Assembly (NCBI GenBank): GCA_023213395.1
Contig: CM041465.1
Coordinates: forward strand, 119,481,741 to 119,545,740
Length of the DNA: 64,000 nucleotides
Direction of reading: 5' to 3'
Source: Cycas panzhihuaensis
Taxonomy: Eukaryota; Cycadophyta
Below, piece by piece: positions 57,200 to 64,000 of this stretch (the first letter of the stretch is position 1; each line of letters starts with the position of its first letter). The position numbers and the translations under genes were made by a program. The notes below the pieces were generated by a model, which was not told the origin of the DNA, searched no databases, and was given only the letters and a program-made list of their open reading frames with translations.

Positions 57200-58009
57200 T
57201 TATTATAGATTAACTTTATTCTTCCTATAATTAGGTGAAATATGACTAGGTTTATGACAATAGTGATAAATAACCTAAGTAGGATATTGAGATTATTATT
57301 GATATAGATGTTGGTTCAAATTTATTAAACTAAATTATTGATTAAGGTATGGGTGTTATTATCTCCCTTTATGTCATTCTATAAAGGCTAGAGTAGAAGA
57401 GGAGGCACCTAAATTTCTTGATCTATTCATAATACATTGCTCTTGAAGTAAAAGACCTTTAAGTGTGGTAAGATAATCAATATGAGATAGGTTGGATATA
57501 AGGGAATTATATCCTACTAGAAAAACATTAACTATATAAGATATAAGATCCTTGTCATTAGGTGGTTATGCCATAATACTTAACTAGTTCTAGATTGATT
57601 TTATCTATGTCAGATGAGCTATAATTTATCTAGCAAATAGTATGGAGTAGAGCTGAGCTTTAAGCATGGAAATTCTTGCATTATCCTTCTTCTCATACAC
57701 TACATAGATTATATTCCAAGCTTCAAAATAAATGGATGAAAGTTCAATATTTTGGTCAACATTATCTTCATACGACAGGTGTAGGAAAGAAAGAGCAACT
57801 TCATAAAATTATTTAAAGGAGGCTATAGTATCATAATTAATAAGAGTGACAACATCAAGATCATTAGGATCTTGAGTGTTGTTAGGCATATGGATTTTAC
57901 TAGATACATAAGCCTAGAGTTTATTTATTATTAGAATGTTCTTGACTTGTTTCTTTCAGGCTAAGAAATTATCATTACTAGATAATTTAATTGTATTAGT
58001 TATAACCAT
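57200..58009 (-). pseudogene. Cop-G gag
   Basis: The probable start is at 58,009 (MVITNTIKLSSNNNFLA). Later: IHMPNNTQDPNDLDVVTL, DNVDQNIELSSIYFEAWNII, LLLQEQCIMNRS and a knuckle-like YHYCHKPSHISPNYRKNK near 57,230, in which the first and last Cys are Tyr. This is the UBN2-type copia capsid layout. Stops fall mostly at Trp or Gln positions. Confidence 0.8.
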
Positions 58010-60327
58010 TTAAAGTGCAATTTTATCTTAGGTATATGTCCTATTTACTTAAAAAGGTTTACTAATATATTAGCTATATTCTCAATGTCTCCTTGCTTAA
58101 TAGCCCCTAGTAGTTGAGACGATTATATTTAATGACATACTTGCTCATAAGTGACAACTTAAGGACCCTATATACCAAAAGGTATATGACTTCTATTAAA
58201 GTTTATGCCACCTCCCTAACACTATTAACCCACCTACACTAGATTTATGGTTTGAATGATTGATCCTCATCTAAGAGCACACTTACAATAAAGGCACTCA
58301 ACCTCTTTAGGTTTAACTTGGGACCTAAACTCCAAGGTTTTTAGGTATATGCCTTAGTCTACCACTCAATATACTTAATAGCTATTGCCTCCCCCTATAG
58401 TTCATAGAGTTTAAGAAAGTACAATAGCATGTGTGGGAGTGATACCTTTAAGGGTCCTAGCCATTTCCCCTATAAGTTTGGTAAGAAGGGTGGTTTACTT
58501 AAGATCTTCTTTTTTAATCTTTTAATTTTTTATAAGATTTTATAATTAAAATTTAAAACTTTTTAATGTTTTAAGTAGAAATATATTAAAAAATTATAAA
58601 AGTCCCTATAAAACTAAGAAATAACCTGGAATCAATAAAAAAATATGCTAGAAATGACTTAAAATAGGCTAAAAAATAATTAGGAAAATATTAGAAATGA
58701 AACTTTAAGATGAAACCATAATACTTCTATGAATACTCTAAAGTATATAACCTAAAGTTTTAAAAACTATAGAAAAAAAAATTATATAATAGGTTTAAAA
58801 AAAGAATAAATAAATGAGGATACAAGGAAGAATTTCTATTTAATGGAGGTATGGAATCATAGTATGGTAATGTACTCAAGGACAAAATGCTATAAGGATC
58901 ATAATGAATGGTCACACTACCTAGTTTCATTGATTACAGAATGAATGGAAGTTAGATAAGCATCAAGAGGTCACCCAAATTTTACACCTCTATAATTGTA
59001 TTTATGCTCGAGTCTTAGGTGATTTATGCTTGTTACAATTTCACAATTGCTTCATCACTATGTCTAGGGTACGAGATGTCTTCCAGTATGTAGGGATTAT
59101 CCATGGAGAAAATGGTGGTGAGTTAAATTTACAAGCAGATGTTATTTAGGAGTGACTGTGTACTAAAGGTGATAAACAAAAGATGCACAAGATAAAGGCT
59201 CTAAAGTAGTCAAATAGATAACTCTATATAGCTGAATCAAGATGATTTTAATTTAGATGGAGAAGCCATATATATTAGGCTCATTAAACATCATTTTCCC
59301 TTTGTTACTCAGTTCTCTTATTCATTACCATCATCTCCACTGACACATTCTTAAAGGAGTGAATCGATGATGGGTGGAAAGTCATGCTCTGTAGTAGTGG
59401 AATAGGATTGCTTGGAGGATATAGATCTAACAAGAGCTCTTCTCTATGATACCACTTCAGATTATAAGAAGACACAGATGCATTGAGTCAAAGTGAGTTA
59501 AAACTATCATTCTCAAAGGCTTGCATATTAGGACAAGATGTAGTACTCTTATATTAGAAGTTAATAACATACTTCATTATATATTTCTTGTTATCTACTT
59601 TATAGGAATAACTTCCTGTTGCTCAGCCAACCTTCTTCATATCACTCACATAATCTTACAGTCTTTGGTATGCTTGGGAGCAATATTGGTAGCTTTAGCT
59701 CTCAACCTTTTAACTCCCTTCTTGAGATCCTGGGTTAAATCAACCTAAGGGATGATATTTCTATTGGAATTGAGGATGGCCCTTTTGGATTTAAGCATCT
59801 ACAATCTAGTTCAAATATGTAACCTCAATGTGTCCTATATATCCAACATTGATTTATAGTTAAGTATTCATTATTCATATTTTTATTAGTAGGTAGGGAT
59901 GGTTAGCTATTTGATTTTTGTGGTCTTTAGTAATTTATTTTATATTTTCCTTACTCCAATGTTCAAAAATAGCCACCACATAATCAACAGATAATCCATA
60001 ACAAATTTAGCAAATTCTATTGACTATAAGGTTAAATCTAATGAGGTTTATGATTAAATTAAAGAATAATAGATTGTATAAGTTTAGAGGAGGAGGTAAT
60101 CATCATGAAAGACATCATGGAAGTAGGGGTCAAATAGTGATAAAAATGAAATTATCTACAAAATTAAATGTAATCCTAAATGATCTATAAATGTATAACA
60201 AAGCCATGATAGATCGATGGCTATTCAGGAGGTAAGTAGAGGTAGACTTTATATAATATTCAAAAAACCAAATGACATACTCAATAAATAAAGTAGTAGA
60301 CAACTTAGTATGATAAGATGTAAATAT
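58010..60327. other. Extra sequence between Cop-G primer site and gag
   Basis: Copia leaders are normally a few hundred bases at most, and here there are 2.3 kb. The part near 59,434-59,451 reads GCTCTTCTCTATGATACCA, like the reverse complement of a Met-tRNA primer site (TGGTATCATAGAG), so an inserted LTR element remnant is possible. No LTR pair, duplication or protein motif was found. Confidence 0.5.
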
Positions 60328-60340
60328 GGCTTTGATACTA
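60328..60340 (-). other. Cop-G primer-binding site
   Basis: Plus strand GGCTTTGATACTA, that is TAGTATCAAAGCC on the minus strand, near TGGTATCAGAGCC (Met tRNA), two bases from the 5' LTR. Confidence 0.75.
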
Positions 60341-60342
60341 AG

Positions 60343-60794
60343 TGAAGAGAAGTGGCATTTAAGCCAACTTCCAGCTAGGTTCAAATCACATAAAGTATAC
60401 ACAAAACATCAATAATAGAAGTGAGGAGGTTAAATTTATTAATCCTCCAAAATCAACATCAATTCATCACACATCAACTCATATTAAAATTGCATCATTG
60501 TTACCTCATATATACAAACATTTATAATTATGTGAGAGGCATGAGGGAATATGAAGGTTAATCATGCAAGGTGACATTTGGCACCTTATATGATCAATTT
60601 ACATATGCGTTATAATGAGGTGTGAGCAAATATGACCTCATGTTCTTTAGCTCACAACTTGAAGTTATAACTAACAAAAAACATGATACTATTACCCTTA
60701 AAATACACTAATATAACTTCAATATTACAAATGTACATTACATTTACAAAAGGACTAAGTTGAATTAATGAATTTAACATTAATTCTTCTATCA
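60343..60794 (-). repeat. Cop-G 5' LTR (right copy)
   Basis: 452 bp, plus strand TGAAGAGAAG to TTCTATCA, matching 46,995-47,456. Confidence 0.9.
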
Positions 60795-60799
60795 ATTTT
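60795..60799. repeat. Target-site duplication of Cop-G, right copy
   Basis: ATTTT, matching ATTTC at 46,990-46,994 apart from one C/T change. Confidence 0.7.
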
Positions 60800-61599
60800 A
60801 TAGAGATTCTAGATGATAACTAGAATCCAACCTAAACCATCCCAAATATAGGGTAATTATGTAGTAATACCATAACTAGCTAGAAGTTGATTTTCATCAA
60901 GAGAATAATAAGTAGAGAGACTAGGTTACATTATAATTATGATGAAGAGTTTATACTAGACCACCCAAGATTTATAAGAAGACATAAAAATAATTGCTCT
61001 TAATAAAACTAGTTAAAAACTTGACAAAATTAAAGAACAAAGAGGAAGAGTAAGAAATAGTTAAAAATATAATAGAGATAAGATGGCTTGGGAGACCCAA
61101 AGAAGAAATGTTTAGGTTTCAAAGGGTCAATGCATTAAAAATAATAGGTTACATTAATAAGAAAGAAATATTAGTCCTTAAAGATTTTCAAAGCATTCAT
61201 AGAGTTATTAATTCTTAAAAGGCAAGTTAATTAAGTTTGTACACTAATCATAGCTTAGAATTTAGTTTGTTTATGCTAAGAAATCAAGTTTTTCAATATG
61301 ACAAGGAAATTAAGGGTCTTAAACTAAGCATAAAAAATCTAAATTAATGTTTGACTTAGTCATATTACTTATAAGAGTAATATATTTTATCTTGAGGGTT
61401 TAGTAGCTAAGGATATTATACATATATAAAACAAACTTGGATGAAGGATTCATATAGTTCAATCAAAATGGAGCTAATACACAAAATCAAAACATCACCT
61501 CCCTAAGTGATTGATTCCTATAAGATAGAAAATATACTTTTAAAAGGATGTATATGATTTATCACATGGCTATATTCCATGGAAGAAATAACATCTAAC
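60800..61599. other. Unassigned AT-rich sequence
   Basis: Could be the gag/protease part of the gypsy remnant that follows, given its plus-strand charged stretches near 61,000-61,250. No motif is clear. Confidence 0.4.
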
Positions 61600-61890
61600 A
61601 CATTTAAAGATGATGATCTAAAGGAAGTAGCCATAATAAGACAAGCCAAGAAAATGGAAAAGATCCTTGAAGACTATAAATAAGTATTCTAAAACCTACT
61701 AAAATCCCCTCCATTAGATAGTAACATAGAATATTATATTAAAGTAGTGTCAAATCAACCCTTAATAATAGCATACAACTTTACTTATATGGCATGATAA
61801 AAGATTTCACATGAAAGATATATTCCTTTATCCAAAGGCATTACATATACTAAAGATTTGAGGGTAAATCTATTTAAGGAGGGTATATTA
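61600..61890 (+). pseudogene. Collapsed gypsy pol remnant
   Basis: The plus strand reads AKKMEKILEDYK-stop-VF-stop-NLLKSPP, then NIEYYIKVVSNQPLIIAYNF, fitting the protease-RT linker of chromovirus-type elements (D-V-F-P ... P-P ... I-E-H-x-I-x-L-x-P). After about 70 bases it continues DLRVNLFKEG near 61,856, which fits the last residues of such polyproteins (D-L-R-T-N-P-F-x-E-G). RT, RNase H and integrase are therefore deleted. Confidence 0.55.
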
Positions 61891-62521
<631 letters not shown>

Positions 62522-62930
62522 TGTAGAAGTAATGTGATAATATAACTCTAGACTATGCAAAGAACAAATAGCATAAACAAACCAAGCACACAATAAAGAA
62601 CACCAGGAGATTCAGGCCTAAGTATATACCTTTTATTAATCTGAGCAACAACTAAAGAATTACAAAGATAAACCCAAACTCTTCTCATTTACTCATCAAA
62701 GACTCATCCCACCTTTTTACAATACAATGAGTATAAACCATGGCTAACAAAGACCCCTATAAAACACCTAAAGGGACTCGGGTGTAGTGCCTATACCCAT
62801 GTAACACTTGTAAAGTGTTCAATATATCTAATAATCTCTTACTTATTAAACACTTTATAAGAAACCCAATATACATAACTACTTAATACCAAAATCACAA
62901 ACACCCATTGCATTTTTACACTTTGAATTT
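62522..62930 (-). repeat. Cop-I 3' LTR or 3' noncoding region (ends approximate)
   Basis: The minus strand starts past the RNase H end and includes a promoter-like ATTAATAAAAGG and TTGTATTGTAAAAAGG. It probably ends CTTCTACA at 62,522. The other LTR is outside the window, so the limits are inferred. Confidence 0.5.
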
Positions 62931-62969
62931 TTTTGTGCTAACAATCTTAGTTATTGAGCCTTTAATATT

Positions 62970-63400
62970 CTCTTATATAGCAATCTTCTACAAATCCACC
63001 TTGTGATCTTAAACCATTTTTCTGATAAAATAGAACTACATATCAATATGCTTTGACCGATCATAAAAAATGGGATTTCTTGCTAAGTAGATTGCACTTT
63101 GACTATCACAATCTATCCTCATAATATCCTTCTTTAAGCCAATATTTATGCATAATCTTGTAACTAAACTACTTCCTTGCATGTATGAGTAATTGCCATA
63201 TACTCTACTTCTGTGCTAGAAAGTGCCACAACTTGCTATCTTTTACTCATCCAGCTAACTGCGCGACCACAAATGGTAAGAACATACTTGCTTATAGATC
63301 TTCTACTGTTAAGATCTCCAGCCTAATCAACATTAACAAAACCTCTCATGTTCATTGTTCTACTCTCCATGGGATCTTCTTAATAGTAAATTTCATAGTT
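62970..63400 (-). pseudogene. Cop-I RNase H
   Basis: Minus strand: MRGFVNVD, GDLNSRRSISKYVLTICGRA, VSWMSK, VVALSSTEVEYMAITHTCKE, IDCDSQSAIYLARNPIFYDR and SKHIDM. Catalytic residues D, E and D of the D-A-D, S-T-E-V-E-Y and C-D-S-Q motifs can be matched. Several TAG stops replace Gln. Confidence 0.85.
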
Positions 63401-64000
63401 TGATGTACCCCATATAGACTTGAAAATCCTTTTCATAACTACCTAATGCTCCTTACCTGGGTTTGACATATACTTATTAACTACTCCTACTACATAGGTA
63501 ATGTCTAGTCAAGTGTAAACTATCACATACATCAGGCTACCAACAACACTAGCATAAGGGACAAATACCATGTCTTCAATTTCTTGGTAAGTCTTTAGGT
63601 ATTATTTACCTAATAATTTTAAACCAATAGGAAGAGGAATATTAATTGGTTTATTATCTTGTAACCTGAACTGCTACAATATTATCTCAATGTATCATCT
63701 TTAGCTAAGCCAAATCTTCCTATTTCTCTTATCCATTTTAATCTCAATGCTCAAAATAAAATGTATAACACCAAAGTCCTTCATCTTAAAATGAGATGCC
63801 AGTTGGCCTTTCATAAGTTGGTTCATTTCTTTATTATTACCAATTAAAAGCATGTCATCAACATATAAATCTAGAATAACAAAATGATTACTAACCTGCT
63901 TATAATAAACATAATGATCTGCTTTACTATGCACAAAGCCATCTGCTAACATATATGAATCAAATTTCTAATACCACATCATTAGAGATTATTTTAAGCT
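63401..64000 (-). pseudogene. Cop-I reverse transcriptase, C-terminal part
   Basis: The frame at 63,701-63,952 reads HSKADHYVYYKQ, FVILDLYVDDMLLIGNNKEM and LASHFKMKDFGVIHFILSIE. Y-V-D-D is intact. After a stop the usual Q-x-x-Y-I/V-x-x-I-L-x-x-F-x-M segment continues toward 63,480. The N-terminal half lies beyond the window. Confidence 0.9.

Larger units (their letters stand above)
46995..60794 (-). mobile_element. Cop-G: Ty1/copia element split by an L1
   Basis: Minus-strand copia element with LTRs of 462 and 452 bp, target duplication ATTTC/ATTTT, Met-type primer site beside the right LTR and polypurine tract beside the left LTR. Coding order on the minus strand is gag, integrase, RT, RNase H, as copia requires. 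An L1 (49,103-55,376) sits in the integrase-RT linker. About 2.3 kb of unexplained sequence lies between primer site and gag. All coding parts carry stops. Confidence 0.92.
62522..64000 (-). mobile_element. Cop-I: second Ty1/copia element, 3' part
   Basis: Minus-strand copia element cut by the window edge. RT and RNase H are readable and are followed by a noncoding/LTR part. RT is of a different family from Cop-G (YVDDMLLIG against YIDYLFIA). Confidence 0.85.

Overview
The window looks like intergenic DNA from a seed plant with a large, repeat-rich genome. It holds plant-type Ty3/gypsy elements (chromovirus-like and Tat-like), Ty1/copia elements, an L1-type LINE with a DUF4283 ORF1 and a terminal RNase H, and a plant mobile domain (PMD). 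I found no host gene, rRNA, tRNA or CRISPR array. The species cannot be named from the sequence. Almost every coding region is broken. Where glutamine or arginine is expected, stops stand that one C-to-T change explains (CAG to TAG, CAA to TAA, CGA to TGA), which suggests long-term cytosine methylation and deamination.

Layout. Positions 1-5,630: AT-rich, mostly unassignable. Positions 5,640-33,945: a three-level nest. A very old Tat-like element on the minus strand (here 'Tat-C') is split by a plus-strand gypsy element ('Gyp-B', 8,872-31,254, target duplication CTAGT). Gyp-B is split in its integrase by a younger, GC-richer Tat-like element on the minus strand ('Tat-A', 13,794-30,367, target duplication ACTTC). 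Positions 34,050-34,790: minus-strand gypsy integrase and chromodomain fragment. Positions 37,000-38,900: plus-strand gypsy gag and protease. Positions 39,540-46,317: plus-strand Tat-like element ('Tat-F') with two RNase H-like copies between protease and reverse transcriptase. Positions 46,995-60,794: minus-strand copia element ('Cop-G', target duplication ATTTC/ATTTT), split by a full-length minus-strand L1 (49,103-55,376, 19-bp target duplication). Positions 61,600-61,890: collapsed gypsy remnant. Positions 62,096-62,212: long (AT)n. Positions 62,522-64,000: 3' part of a second copia element running off the right edge.

The most informative part is Tat-A. On its minus strand the order is LTR, primer site, gag, protease, RT, RNase H, integrase, then a gene on the opposite strand, then a second RNase H domain, polypurine tract and LTR. 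The opposite-strand gene (17,772-20,191, plus) has a TATA box, three inferred exons with phase-consistent splice sites, a PMD-like domain, an acidic linker and a probable coiled coil. Its first intron carries a cluster of inverted repeats. An antisense gene can keep introns, because the genomic RNA that is reverse transcribed is the other strand.

All protein assignments come from reading translations by eye and recalling family motifs. No searches were run. Boundaries given as approximate are the limits of recognisable similarity.
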